A DNA stretch of 64,000 bases from Aequorivita antarctica (GTDB lineage: Bacteria; Bacteroidota; Bacteroidia; Flavobacteriales; Flavobacteriaceae). The stretch lies in the NCBI RefSeq assembly GCF_007997155.1, contig NZ_VORT01000005.1, forward strand, positions 186,001 through 250,000, written 5' to 3'. The first letter of the stretch is position 1; each line of letters starts with the position of its first letter. The notes beneath the pieces are model-generated. The model was given only the letters and a program-made list of their open reading frames with translations, was not told the origin of the DNA and searched no databases. A program made the position numbers and the translations under genes. Shown in pieces: positions 27,101-35,986 of this stretch.

Positions 27101-28838
27101 CCCAGTAGCCAATTGTGCCGCACCTTTCACTATTCAGCTTGATGCTAACGGAATGGCTAGCATTACCGTAGCGGATATTGATAATGGCAGCACCGATGCC
27201 TGTGGAATTGCAAGCACTTCGATAGATGTTACCGATTTTGATTGTAGTAATGTAGGCCCAAATGCGGTAATTCTTACGGTAACAGATGTAAACGGAAACG
27301 CTTCACAGTGTACTACAATAGTTACAGTTGAAGATAGTATTGCACCTACTATAGTTTGTCCTGCAGATATTACGGTTAACACTGATGCCGGCAATTGCTC
27401 CGCCATTGTAAACTTTCCACAACCGATAGCATTTGACAACTGTGGGGTTGATACCATAGTGCAAACGATAGGCGACCCAAGCGGAAGTATGTTCCCAGTG
27501 GGAACAACTACCATTGAGTTTACTGCAACCGATGTAAACGGAAATACTAACACTTGTAGCTTTATCATTACGGTAATCGATAATGAAGCTCCGGTGGCAG
27601 TTTGCCAGAATATTACTATCCAATTGGATGCATCTGGAAACGCAAGCATTGTTGCAGCGAATGTTGATGGAGGAAGCACCGACCAATGTGGCGTGGCGAA
27701 TATTTCAATAGATATTGATACATTCGACTGCTCTAATGTTGGAGATAATAACGTGGTTCTTACTGTAACAGATGTAAACAGAAATACAAGTACGTGCACA
27801 GCCATCGTAACGGTTGAAGACGTAACCGCCCCAATAGTGGCCTGTCAGAACATTACCGTGGAACTTGATCCTGTTACAGGAACTGTAACTATTCTTGGAA
27901 CTGATATAGACAATGGTTCTACCGATGCCTGTGGTATTGCAAGTTATGAGCTGGATATTGACACGTTCGACTGCTCGAACATAGGCGACAACGCAGTGGT
28001 ACTTACCGTAACAGATGTGAACGGAAACTCTGAAACTTGTACCGCTATTGTAACGGTGGAGGACAATACAAGCCCAGTGCTTGTCTGCCAAGATTTCACT
28101 ATTGAAATCGGAGCGGATGGAACTGCAACTCTTAACCCAAGTGATGTGATAGCTTCCAACGATGATGCCTGTGGTATCCTTACGGTAGCAGTGGACATTA
28201 CGGAGTTCAGTTGTGCGGATATCGGTACTCCGGTAACGGTTCAGGTTTTCAGCCAGGATAATAACGGTAACCTATCCACTTGTATGGCAGTAGTAACAGC
28301 AGTTGATCTCCTGGCACCCGTAATTACTTGCCCAGCTGACCAAACTGTTGATCCGGGAGCTGGTAATCTGTTCTACATCGTTCCGGATTATTTCGGAACT
28401 GGTGAAGCTACAGCAATAGACAACTGTACAGACCCGGTAACCATTACTACCCAAGATCCTGCAGCGGGTACGTCATTATCAGACGGTACATATACCATCA
28501 CTCTCACGGCGACAGATGAATACGGAAACACTGGCACCTGTGAGTTTGAGCTTATTGTGGAGAGCACGCTAGGTATGGGAGGCAACAATCAGAACCTTGG
28601 TACTGTAACAATGTATCCTAACCCAGCAAAAGGCAATATAACTATCAGGAACCCACAAAATCTTGATTTGGAAAAGGCAGATATTTATGACCTAACAGGA
28701 AGATTGGTACACTCATTCAATTTAAAAGGAATGTCAAGAACCAAAACCCTAGACGTAGATAATCTTGCTGCGGCTAACTATATAGTAATAATAAAAGCAA
28801 AAGAAGGTCAGATTACAAAACGATTGCTGAAAGAATAG
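24192..28838 (+). CDS. HYR-repeat surface protein with embedded Gly-rich domain and T9SS sorting domain
   Basis: This 1548-residue protein starts with a signal peptide (FALMAMLFFNFLIA). It then has a beta N-terminal region to about 135 and an Ig-like domain at about 140-230. About a dozen HYR-type beta repeats follow, to about 1460. Typical phrases are SGSTFPVGTTTNTFVVTD, CPGNITQDNDLG, and the FTVQLDANG...DNGSTDNC type. At about 516-763 a glycine-rich domain (VPAGVTSITVEAFGAQGG, then many GGGG runs) interrupts one HYR unit. The C-terminus carries a type A T9SS domain (TVTMYPNPAKGNITI). It is probably a large adhesin or matrix protein exported by the Por system. Several antisense frames across the repeats are shadows. 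Confidence 0.88.
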   Translation: MNKFTFGFALMAMLFFNFLIAQNEPPDFPGSGTGPSFNLAVGANTYTGTVTSPGDTRDNFQIVVGAGQTVTSITASVSTNGNPSGFFLVGLGSVSFPGGNITPVPSAPGTYQVIVGGDFALGNNWTLTVNVTGGPPPCNNPTVPIVTATPNKVCPGGSATLNITGSLNDATSWAIYTGSCGGTLVGTTSTNSFTVNPGNPATTYYVRGEGGCVSPGSCGSVTVSSVDNTLPIPVCQNITVQLNASGTASIVASDVDAGSIDNCGIASRTVSPNSFNCSNIGGNTVTLTVTDNSGNVATCNATVTVQDTIAPQITCIGNINVNNDATVCGALVTYLIPTVTDNCSATVTQTDTSGLSSGSMFPIGTTTLQYTAIDPSGNNDSCSFTVTVIDNENPVINCLVSITQNNDPGVCGAVITFTAPVGTDNCSGSATTQTAGLPSGSTFPVGTTMNTFVVTDPSGNTSTCIFDVTINDTEAPTITCPGDITQDNDLGVCGAEVNYNVAISDNCSAGASGSQTFTYTGVLENWIVPAGVTSITVEAFGAQGGSTIGGLGAYMKGDFSVTPGNQLKILVGQQGLVDYGYGGGGGSFVTTDTDAPLVIAGGGGGAEHDNSFPGYDAVITSDGMSVENANGGTAGSGGELGNPNTSGCGWSGSGGAGLLGNGGASADGGGFAFVNGGTGGTDPSGSCVVGGSGGFGGGGAGGNAGGGGGGYSGGAGGANLGLVPNRGGGGGGSLNTGTNQTNTAGARSGNGEVNITWNMGVEPNQTAGLPSGSTFPVGTTTNTFVVTDSAGNTATCSFDVTVNDTEAPEITCPGNITQDNDLGICGAVITYTAPVGTDNCSGATTTQTAGLASGETFPVGTTTNTFVVTDASGNSSTCSFDVIINDNEAPVANCAAPFTVQLDANGMVSITVGDIDNGSTDNCVIANTSIDVTDFTCADVGDNNVTLTVTDVNGNSSTCTTVVTVEDNVAPVANCAAPFTIQLDANGMASITVADIDNGSTDACGIASTSIDVTDFDCSNVGPNAVILTVTDVNGNASQCTTIVTVEDSIAPTIVCPADITVNTDAGNCSAIVNFPQPIAFDNCGVDTIVQTIGDPSGSMFPVGTTTIEFTATDVNGNTNTCSFIITVIDNEAPVAVCQNITIQLDASGNASIVAANVDGGSTDQCGVANISIDIDTFDCSNVGDNNVVLTVTDVNRNTSTCTAIVTVEDVTAPIVACQNITVELDPVTGTVTILGTDIDNGSTDACGIASYELDIDTFDCSNIGDNAVVLTVTDVNGNSETCTAIVTVEDNTSPVLVCQDFTIEIGADGTATLNPSDVIASNDDACGILTVAVDITEFSCADIGTPVTVQVFSQDNNGNLSTCMAVVTAVDLLAPVITCPADQTVDPGAGNLFYIVPDYFGTGEATAIDNCTDPVTITTQDPAAGTSLSDGTYTITLTATDEYGNTGTCEFELIVESTLGMGGNNQNLGTVTMYPNPAKGNITIRNPQNLDLEKADIYDLTGRLVHSFNLKGMSRTKTLDVDNLAAANYIVIIKAKEGQITKRLLKE
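26869..28080 (+). repeat. tandem HYR-coding repeats
   Basis: Units of about 230-240 bp recur within the HYR gene, five in this stretch. Similarity is high at the DNA level; for example the sequences at about 26870 and 27105 both read GCCAATTG then GCCGCACC. Recombination between units could change the length of the protein. Confidence 0.6.
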
Positions 28839-28863
28839 TTTTATTAGGTTAATTTTTACAATT

Positions 28864-28896
28864 AAAAGACCTTGGAATTTTTTCCAGGGTCTTTTT
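28864..28896 (+). terminator. rho-independent terminator after the HYR gene
   Basis: AAAAGACCTTGG (28864-28875) pairs with CCAGGGTCTTTT (28884-28895) around an 8-nt T-rich loop and is followed by Ts. It lies 25 nt after the stop. Confidence 0.85.
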
Positions 28897-29125
28897 CAAA
28901 TATACTTACTTATAAAATATGCGATTGAGTCTTGATTATTTCAGAAAGATAAGTGTTATTTCCTTTCAGCTTTATGGTGGGGGTGGATACGGAAAGTTTT
29001 TGATTGGTAAATCTATTCAAGCTTTCAAACCTTTGAAGTTTTTGCAAAATATCCTCTTCGACCGATGTAGGAATGGATTACTGTTTATCGTGCCCTTAAA
29101 TCCGATAAATTTTGTTGTGAATAAT

Positions 29126-30766
29126 TTGAAGCATTTTAAATTATTTAGTTTTTTGATGCTTTGTGGTTTTACTCAAGCACAAACTATCGAAGAATGCGAC
29201 AAAATTTTTGTAGAAGCTATTTCGGAAATGAACCAAAAGAACCATACCCGTTCATTGGAATTACTAACCGAAGTCAAAACTATGGCGATAAATAATGCTT
29301 GGCAAAAACAACTTTTTTTAGCCTTCAATAATCTCGGTGCAAATTATTACCTCATGCTCGATTATGGCGAAGCACTTGATAATTACTTGGAAGCCTACAA
29401 AATTGCTTTGAAAGGACTCGATGCCAAATACGAAATGTCTGTTCTCAATAACATAGCAATACTTTACTCAAAAGAACAAAAGTTTGAGAAAGCTGAAGAA
29501 TATTTTTTGAAGGCCTACCATATTGCTAAGAAGAATCAAGACAGTCTCAAAATTGGCTTGTATGCAACCAATTTAGCGACGGTTGCCAGCCAAAAAAGTG
29601 AAATAGAAAAAGCAGATCAATATATTAAGATAGCAATTCCCTTACTTAAAAATGTTCCCCCAATTCTCGATCAGGCTAAAATCACCTATGTCCATACTCT
29701 TATTCTAAAAAAAGATTTTGATGAGGCAAAGAGAATAGCTTTGCAATTGCTAACAACACTAAATACTCCCGAACTGAGTGAACATCGAATTTCCTTGTTG
29801 ATGAACATTTCTGATATATATAAGTATGAGGGAAACCAAAAATTGGCTATTGATTATGCGATGCGCGCCGGAAATGATTCCAATTCAAACATTGAAAATA
29901 AAATTGATGTTTACAACCAACTTAGTGAACTTTACCGCACAGAGAATAAAAGCTCTTTGGCATTTATTTATAAAGATTCTGTTATCTGGGCAAAAGACTC
30001 TTTAAATCAAATCAAAAACGGAAGACTTTTTGAAAACAGCCGCGTCAAATTCGAATTGCAAAATTACGAGAAGGAGCTCAGAGAAAGCCAGAAAATATTG
30101 AAGGCTGAAAGAAACTTGTTTTACAGTATTATCGGTGGAATCATCCTCTTAATATTGATTTCATTTTGGGCAATCTGGAATTATTCAGTTAAATTAAGAC
30201 AACGAAAAATAATCTCCGAAAGAAATTATAAGATAGCTGGACTCGAGGTTGAAAAACAAAAAAAAGACAAGATTTTGTTGATACAACACCTCAGAGAAAT
30301 GGAAGTTTTAAATCTTTTTAAACAAGAAAAATTAAAAAGTGAAATAGATTCTAAAAATCGTGAACTTACCTCTAAAGTAGTTTCAATCTCCACAAGAAAC
30401 GAATTAATTGAAAATATTATAGATTCGCTTACAAATTCCGCCGAAATCTCAAAAAATGAATTTTTGAATCGAAGAATTTTTGAATTAAAAAATCATTTAA
30501 AAAAAGACTCACAAGAGGATAACTTTTTCACTCACTTTGAAAGAGTAAATCCTTCAGCTTTAAAATCTTTAAAAGAAAAACACTCTGATTTAACATCAAA
30601 TGACCTCAGGTATCTTTCTTATATATATATGAATTTATCAACCAAAGAAATATCTTCTTTATTAAATATAACGGTTGTGGCTTGTAGAAAGAGAAAAGAA
30701 CGTATACTTAAAAAAATGAATTTACCAGAATATTCCGACTTGTATAACTACATATCAGATATTTAG
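29126..30766 (+). CDS. TPR-containing LuxR-type transcriptional regulator
   Basis: I start this at TTG 29126, which gives MKHFKLFSFLMLCGFTQAQ, a good signal peptide. The longer frame from ATG 28919 adds 69 residues without domain character. TPR units cover about residues 30-310 (counting from 29126), including AFNNLGANYYLMLDYGEALDNYLEAYKIA. A transmembrane helix (FYSIIGGIILLILISFWAIW) leads into a coiled coil and a C-terminal LuxR-like helix-turn-helix (LTSNDLRYLSYIYMNLSTKE then ISSLLNITVVACRKRKERIL). Such proteins sense signals in the periplasm and control transcription across the membrane. It sits between two T9SS surface-protein genes and may regulate them. Confidence 0.78.
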   Translation: MKHFKLFSFLMLCGFTQAQTIEECDKIFVEAISEMNQKNHTRSLELLTEVKTMAINNAWQKQLFLAFNNLGANYYLMLDYGEALDNYLEAYKIALKGLDAKYEMSVLNNIAILYSKEQKFEKAEEYFLKAYHIAKKNQDSLKIGLYATNLATVASQKSEIEKADQYIKIAIPLLKNVPPILDQAKITYVHTLILKKDFDEAKRIALQLLTTLNTPELSEHRISLLMNISDIYKYEGNQKLAIDYAMRAGNDSNSNIENKIDVYNQLSELYRTENKSSLAFIYKDSVIWAKDSLNQIKNGRLFENSRVKFELQNYEKELRESQKILKAERNLFYSIIGGIILLILISFWAIWNYSVKLRQRKIISERNYKIAGLEVEKQKKDKILLIQHLREMEVLNLFKQEKLKSEIDSKNRELTSKVVSISTRNELIENIIDSLTNSAEISKNEFLNRRIFELKNHLKKDSQEDNFFTHFERVNPSALKSLKEKHSDLTSNDLRYLSYIYMNLSTKEISSLLNITVVACRKRKERILKKMNLPEYSDLYNYISDI

Positions 30767-30878
30767 CTGCAAGGTCACGCTTTTTGCCATTTATTGTCTC
30801 GCTTATTATTTAGTTATTTCAAGAATTTTGAAATAAAGGTTTGAATTTGCGCTTGAATTAATTATAAATATACAGATT

Positions 30879-33179
30879 ATGAAAAAATTTACGCTTTTGG
30901 TCATTATTTTTTTAGGTTCTTATTCTTATCTATTTTCGCAGTTTCAAGTGATTGGGTCAAGCGAGTATGGTAGAATTTTTAATTTGACTTACGATAAAAA
31001 TGTTGAAGACAGAGTTTATGCAATTACCCAAGGTAATCATATTATCTTTTCAAATGACAACGGTTTCACATGGGATATACTTTACGCGCACCCAGAGGGA
31101 GAATTAGATGACTTAAAATTTATTTCTTCTGAAAATGCATTGAGCTTTGTTACAAAAAACACAGAAAATTACGGACTTTATATATATGATTTAGACTCTG
31201 GTGCAATAACAAAGAGTTTTTATGTTCCAGAACAGGGAGATAGAGAACGGATTAAGGCTTATTCAATCTGGGAAGGAGATACGGATGTTGCGTTAGTTAT
31301 TCAAGACTATAAAATTGATTTCTTTAGTTATTCCAAAGTACATTATACAATCGATGGAGGTGAAAATTGGACAGAAGTATACTATTCCAACGATAACTTG
31401 GATTATTTTCCAGAAAACGTGGCTATTAGTCCTGATAATCAAGAAAAACTCTTTATAGCGAGAGGTATTAGTTTTCAAGATTCTGCAGGAGGGTTATTGA
31501 TTTCAGAGGATGGAGGGCAAACCTGGACTGAAAAATTGACTGGAATCTGTTTCAAACCTATCACTTTCTATCCCGAAAACCCTCAGGAGATTTGGTTAGG
31601 GTCAGGAATTGGTTATGGAAATGATCATTCAGAGGGTCTATATAAATCGATTGATGGAGGAGAAACGTGGAATTTAATTTCTATTCCTTGGACTCCTTAT
31701 ATAGGGGACAATATTAGTGTAATTGAGATAAATCCGTCTAATCTTAATAATATTATTGTATTAGAAGAGAACGAAATAGCAATCTCTAATGACGGGGGTG
31801 AAAACTGGGACTTATTTATACATCCTGACGTTGATAATAATGTTGAGGGATATTTTTCTGGAAGAAATGCTTCCTTCAATCCATTTAATGAAAATGAAAT
31901 TTTTATTAACTCGACTTTTTTTCCACTATTTTCTACTAATAAGGGAGTAGATTTAGAAAGGCTAAAGACTTCCTTCTTTAAAGAACAGGGTAATTTGAAA
32001 TATTTTAATAAAAATGGAGCTGAACATTTATATTATGGGGTTCAATATGGTTTTGTTCACAAGAATTTACAAAATATGGAAGAAGACGCCTATAATCTTA
32101 CTCCACTAAACTCCCAATCTTTTACTCCAAATACTGTGCTCCATATTGATAAAAATATTGAAGGAAGGGTTTATGTTTTTTCCCCGCCATTTGATCTAAA
32201 AGTAAGTGAAAATCATGGTGAAGACCAAAATATTATTTACACCGTAGCTAACAAGAATGAATTTAATGCAGTTTCTACACTTCCGAATAATCAAAATATA
32301 ATTTATGTGTCATTTTCCTTCAACGGAGACATAGCTGAAATTAAAAAAATTGATTTTACAAATATAAATTCGCCCCAAATCACCAATATTACTGTGCCAC
32401 AAATTAATGGGAGAGTGATGAATATTCACCTCGACCCCACTAACTCAAATAGTATTTTGATATCTCAGGGAGGTAGAATCTTTAAATCCTTCGATGGAGG
32501 AAGTTCTTGGATTAATAGTAGTATTGGGCTCGAAGTATTAAATGAAGAATCAGACCTGATTATAAAATTAATTCAAAATTCTTCAAATCAACAGAATTTT
32601 ACTATTGCAACATCAAAAGGGATTTTCCAATCTTTTGATAGTGGAGAAACGTGGGGGCAAATCTATAATTCTTTTTCAAACAACATAGCCTATTCTGAAG
32701 AGGGAATTATTGCGACCACAAGCAATCCCGATGGCACACATCTTGAAATAATATATTCACAAAATAATGGACAAACTTGGGAAAACATTGAAGGCGGATC
32801 ATTCACTCCAATTAATCTATCTCATGTATTTTCTTCTACCGATTTTCATTTTCATGAGAATTTTGCCGACATTTATTTGGGAACATCTGGGTTGGGCGTC
32901 TTAAAATACATATTGGACTTGACTACATTGAAAATCATAGATGTTGATCTCATCGGAAAAAAATCAACAGCTATTTATCCAAATCCTACAAACGACTGGG
33001 TAAATATTCAAAGCAAAGAAGAAATTAAGTCAATTGAAATATATAACCTTGCTGGACAAAAAATTATAACAAATACCTCCACCAGAACTAATGTGTCATA
33101 TTTGAATAAAGGAATTTATCTCGTAAAAATCCTTTTAATGGATGGACGAACAGAAGTCCATAAATTGATTAAGAATTAA
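30879..33179 (+). CDS. BNR/Asp-box repeat protein with T9SS sorting domain
   Basis: A signal peptide (LLVIIFLGSYSYLFSQ) is followed by a predicted beta-propeller with at least eight Asp-box motifs of the S-x-D-x-G-x-T-W type. Examples are SNDNGFTW, TIDGGENW, SEDGGQTW, SIDGGETW, SNDGGENW, SFDGGSSW and SFDSGETW. From about residue 695 a type A T9SS domain is present (STAIYPNPTNDWVNI, then GIYLVKILLMDGR). Asp-boxes occur in sialidases and in sortilin-like or photosystem assembly propellers; no sialidase active-site residues were identified, so an enzymatic role is not claimed. Confidence 0.82.
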   Translation: MKKFTLLVIIFLGSYSYLFSQFQVIGSSEYGRIFNLTYDKNVEDRVYAITQGNHIIFSNDNGFTWDILYAHPEGELDDLKFISSENALSFVTKNTENYGLYIYDLDSGAITKSFYVPEQGDRERIKAYSIWEGDTDVALVIQDYKIDFFSYSKVHYTIDGGENWTEVYYSNDNLDYFPENVAISPDNQEKLFIARGISFQDSAGGLLISEDGGQTWTEKLTGICFKPITFYPENPQEIWLGSGIGYGNDHSEGLYKSIDGGETWNLISIPWTPYIGDNISVIEINPSNLNNIIVLEENEIAISNDGGENWDLFIHPDVDNNVEGYFSGRNASFNPFNENEIFINSTFFPLFSTNKGVDLERLKTSFFKEQGNLKYFNKNGAEHLYYGVQYGFVHKNLQNMEEDAYNLTPLNSQSFTPNTVLHIDKNIEGRVYVFSPPFDLKVSENHGEDQNIIYTVANKNEFNAVSTLPNNQNIIYVSFSFNGDIAEIKKIDFTNINSPQITNITVPQINGRVMNIHLDPTNSNSILISQGGRIFKSFDGGSSWINSSIGLEVLNEESDLIIKLIQNSSNQQNFTIATSKGIFQSFDSGETWGQIYNSFSNNIAYSEEGIIATTSNPDGTHLEIIYSQNNGQTWENIEGGSFTPINLSHVFSSTDFHFHENFADIYLGTSGLGVLKYILDLTTLKIIDVDLIGKKSTAIYPNPTNDWVNIQSKEEIKSIEIYNLAGQKIITNTSTRTNVSYLNKGIYLVKILLMDGRTEVHKLIKN

Positions 33180-33331
33180 AACAAAATCATAAAAGATTTT
33201 CAAATTTCTGAAGGCTTTTTAAATTTTGCAATACCTTTTTCATAAAGTTGCTATTTTTGTATGAAGAGAGGATAAAGGGCAAAGAGCCGCGTTAGAGATT
33301 TGAAATTAGAAAAAAAGGGGACACTCTTAGC

Positions 33332-33366
33332 AAAAGACCTTGGGATTTTCCAGGGTCTTTTTTTTA
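33332..33366 (+). terminator. rho-independent terminator
   Basis: AAAAGACCTTGG (33332-33343) pairs with CCAGGGTCTTTT (33350-33361) and is followed by a T run. The stem is the same as at 28864. It lies 150 nt after the BNR gene stop. Confidence 0.8.
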
Positions 33367-33470
33367 AATAGACTTTTAGGATTAATCCTCATCTAGCTAA
33401 GGACTAATTATCCATCTTTGAAGTTAAATCAACATTGAATTCTTTAAAGAATCAACTGCAGTTTTATAAT

Positions 33471-34045
33471 CCATTCAGCACTTTCCCCTACACTTCGCAA
33501 AAACTTCATTTCGGTAAAAGAGCTTCACTGCAAAGGTCTTGGACACCGTCCCCAATTTCTGCTTTCCATTCCACTGACCCGATCCGCTACGCCGGAACGG
33601 AACGCCCCATTCCAATCCGAAATTGTGAACGGAGTCCGCCCGTTCAGAACTTATTTTTTTCTTTTGTTACCCTTCTCTGGATTTAGAAATTCACATACGC
33701 CCTTTAGAAACCTACCGTAGCGCCACTGTCCCTGCCTTTTTTGGTAAGCAAAATACCATCATTTGGAAGTTGAATGGAATGCATAACTGGTCGTATCCTT
33801 CGACCAGGCTCAGGGCGGGCCTCCCTTTTATAAGTCCTTGTCAATTCCAAATATTGAAAAATGTATCAGTTACAAGAAAGGATAATAGCGACGGTCTTTA
33901 GATTTGTTCTATAGATTAAATCTATTATGATGATGAGATTGAAAAGAAGGGGCTATTTTAATGGGCAACGAACCCTAACATTTAATATTCTGCTATCAAT
34001 AAAAGTGGAAAATAAAACGCTCTGGATATAATAAGTCAATCGTTT
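33471..34045 (+). repeat. element leader repeat, copy 1 (degenerate)
   Basis: This copy matches 36721-37252 in the same orientation. Shared exact runs include CATTCCACTGACCCGATCCG, GAACGGAGTCCGCCCGTTC, TCCCTTTTATAAGTCCTT and AACGCTCTGGATATAATAAG. The hairpin GAACGG/CCGTTC (33627-33645) is preserved. The copy has an extra piece of about 25 bp at 33793-33818 and a disrupted version of the small ORF, and no ssb gene follows it. Confidence 0.75.
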
Positions 34046-34519
34046 TAATTGGAACAGAAATCAATCTTCAAGACTTTAACTATTCTGTGAGTAAAAAAAA
34101 TAATACTACTAAAAATTTAAAATGACTAACTATAGATTTCAAGTATTTGAATAGTACAAATTTTATTGACCTACCTTTCTCATAAGCTTGCAAATCTTTG
34201 GTAATAAAAAACTACAAAATAGCCGTTATAGTTTAATTGTTTAACATTAAGTGCATTTTTGTAATTAGCACCTGAACTTCCTAGTGAAAACAAGATCATT
34301 TATTTATTGGGAATTTCCAAATATTTCTATTTATAACAAAGTATCATTAACAGAAATAGAGGGCAAAATTGAGTCTTGGTCACCTTTTTGAATACTAAAG
34401 CTCCTGGTTCATGTGGGTTAAATTTTCAGTACAAGATAGTATGCCAAACACAAATAATAGTGTTATCTTTAATGGAGAAGTTCTTAATTTCATATTTTTA
34501 AACTGAGGTTTTTTTAAAT

Positions 34520-35986
34520 TTACATTAACAATCCCATTATGAAAATTTGGGATTTACTAAATTTCATTATAGGCTTAAAATCTATTGAAGCAGGTGTGGT
34601 TATAGAATCTTTGTTAATTATACCATTATCAAAATAATCAGATAAAAAATTCGGGGTCATCATCGTTTTAATGAAAATATCAGAATGCGACATATTTTTC
34701 AGAATAATTTGATGTCCATTTTTTAGATATGGCATCAACTCATCTCTTGCATTGTCTGATGGTGTAGAAACATCAAGGTCACCACTTATTATCAAAGTTT
34801 CTGCTGAAGTTTCTCTACATTTTCTATATTCTTCAGGTATTGTTTTGATTTGCCAAGCACTTGAAACTCCCCAATATAATTTGGAAATGTTTCCCCCTAA
34901 AATTGTATTATCTCCTTGAAGTTTTTTTCTGTAATTTGTTCCTTCTACAAAATCTGCATTAACTGCTTTCGATGATATTTCGCCAAATACAATTTCAGAG
35001 CTTGCCATATCCACCATTTTTTGCATTAAATATAAATAGCTGTAGTCGTAATTATTTGCCGCTCTATTATAGGCCTCAAAAACAAGACCTGCCATATCTT
35101 TTGAAAAAAGGGAAGTAAAGGTTCCAACTTTAATTTTGTCAGCATCTAGTTTGAAAACCGACCACCTTTTAGGCATATTATCAAAGGATTTTTTCATAAT
35201 TTCTTTAATAGAACCTTTGTAGTCAACTTCATCTTGATTTTTATATAAACTATCGTACTTGTTAAGAATACTTTCTGTTTTTTCGGGATTCCAAATAAAA
35301 TGCCCAGGAGGATTTGCTCCAATCATTACTGTTCTATTGATAACTTCGGGAAATTTATAACTATATAATAACGCAACTCTTGTACCATAGCTCACTGACA
35401 ATAGGTTTATCTTTTTATAGCCTTGATGTTTTCTAACAATTTCTAAATCCTCAATAACATCAAGCATTGTGTAATTATTTAAGTCAATATTTTGTTCTTT
35501 AAGTTGCGCTTGATATTCTTTTATTTTCTCTTCAACATTATTCAATGATTGCTCACTTAACAATTGATTGTGTTTGCCTTTTAATGCCTTATTTACTTTT
35601 TTTGACTTTAAAATAGTCGAACCGTCAACTCCTCTATAACCAATACAAACTAAATCGTGATTAGCTAATAGTTTTGAAGGGTTGGCGGATATTATTTTAC
35701 TTTCTAAAAGAATATTGGATGCTCCTGGACCTCCATCTAACCAAAAAATAGGTTCAGTCGGATTTTTGCTTGAGGATTTTACAATAAATACAGGTAATTG
35801 AATTTTTTTTGAATTTAGGCTTTTATAATCTTCTGGAACTTCAATAGTGCCTCTAAATGTTGAATAATTTGTATTTTCAATTACAATATCTTCACTAGAT
35901 AAAATTTCTATTTGTTTTTTTTCTTGTGCTAATATAATAATTGAGGTAAATAGCCCTATGGCTAAAAGAATTGTTGATTTTCCCAT
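34520..35986 (-). CDS. secreted alpha/beta hydrolase, S33 / tripeptidyl aminopeptidase-like
   Basis: The protein has 488 residues and a signal peptide (ILLAIGLFTSIIILAQ). It shows the S33 features: GGPGAS (85-90) for the oxyanion hole, GYRGVDGS, the nucleophile elbow SVSYGT with Ser199, then GDLDVSTP with the likely Asp and MSHSD with the likely His. Members trim N-terminal peptides from substrates outside the cytoplasm. The promoter carries copy C of the 24-bp motif, so it is probably co-regulated with the genes at 3656 and 11678, and is host rather than element DNA. It is flanked by the two leader repeats. Confidence 0.85.
   Translation of the reverse strand: MGKSTILLAIGLFTSIIILAQEKKQIEILSSEDIVIENTNYSTFRGTIEVPEDYKSLNSKKIQLPVFIVKSSSKNPTEPIFWLDGGPGASNILLESKIISANPSKLLANHDLVCIGYRGVDGSTILKSKKVNKALKGKHNQLLSEQSLNNVEEKIKEYQAQLKEQNIDLNNYTMLDVIEDLEIVRKHQGYKKINLLSVSYGTRVALLYSYKFPEVINRTVMIGANPPGHFIWNPEKTESILNKYDSLYKNQDEVDYKGSIKEIMKKSFDNMPKRWSVFKLDADKIKVGTFTSLFSKDMAGLVFEAYNRAANNYDYSYLYLMQKMVDMASSEIVFGEISSKAVNADFVEGTNYRKKLQGDNTILGGNISKLYWGVSSAWQIKTIPEEYRKCRETSAETLIISGDLDVSTPSDNARDELMPYLKNGHQIILKNMSHSDIFIKTMMTPNFLSDYFDNGIINKDSITTPASIDFKPIMKFSKSQIFIMGLLM

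Larger units (their letters stand above)
33180..34519. other. long non-coding region holding leader repeat copy 1
   Basis: These 1.34 kb have no credible gene. The 83-residue plus-strand frame at 33435-33686 lies in the repeat and is not supported. The region contains a terminator at 33332-33366, the degenerate copy of the element leader (33471-34045), and AT-rich sequence from 34050 to 34519 in which nothing was recognised. Confidence 0.6.

Noticed and set aside
27134-27805. Long antisense ORF under the HYR repeats
   Set aside because: It is a shadow of the tandem HYR repeats, which are clearly coding on the plus strand.
26869-28080. Regular repeats that might suggest a CRISPR array
   Set aside because: Units are about 235 bp, coding and diverged; there are no short identical repeats with unique spacers and no cas genes.
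33362-33400. CCTCATCTAGCTAAGGACT as a further copy of the 24-bp motif
   Set aside because: It has the wrong length, lacks the CGA start and is not upstream of a gene in the right direction.
33435-33686. 83-residue plus-strand ORF in the decayed leader repeat
   Set aside because: Its frame is not kept in the second copy, where the open frame is on the other strand; the composition is not protein-like.
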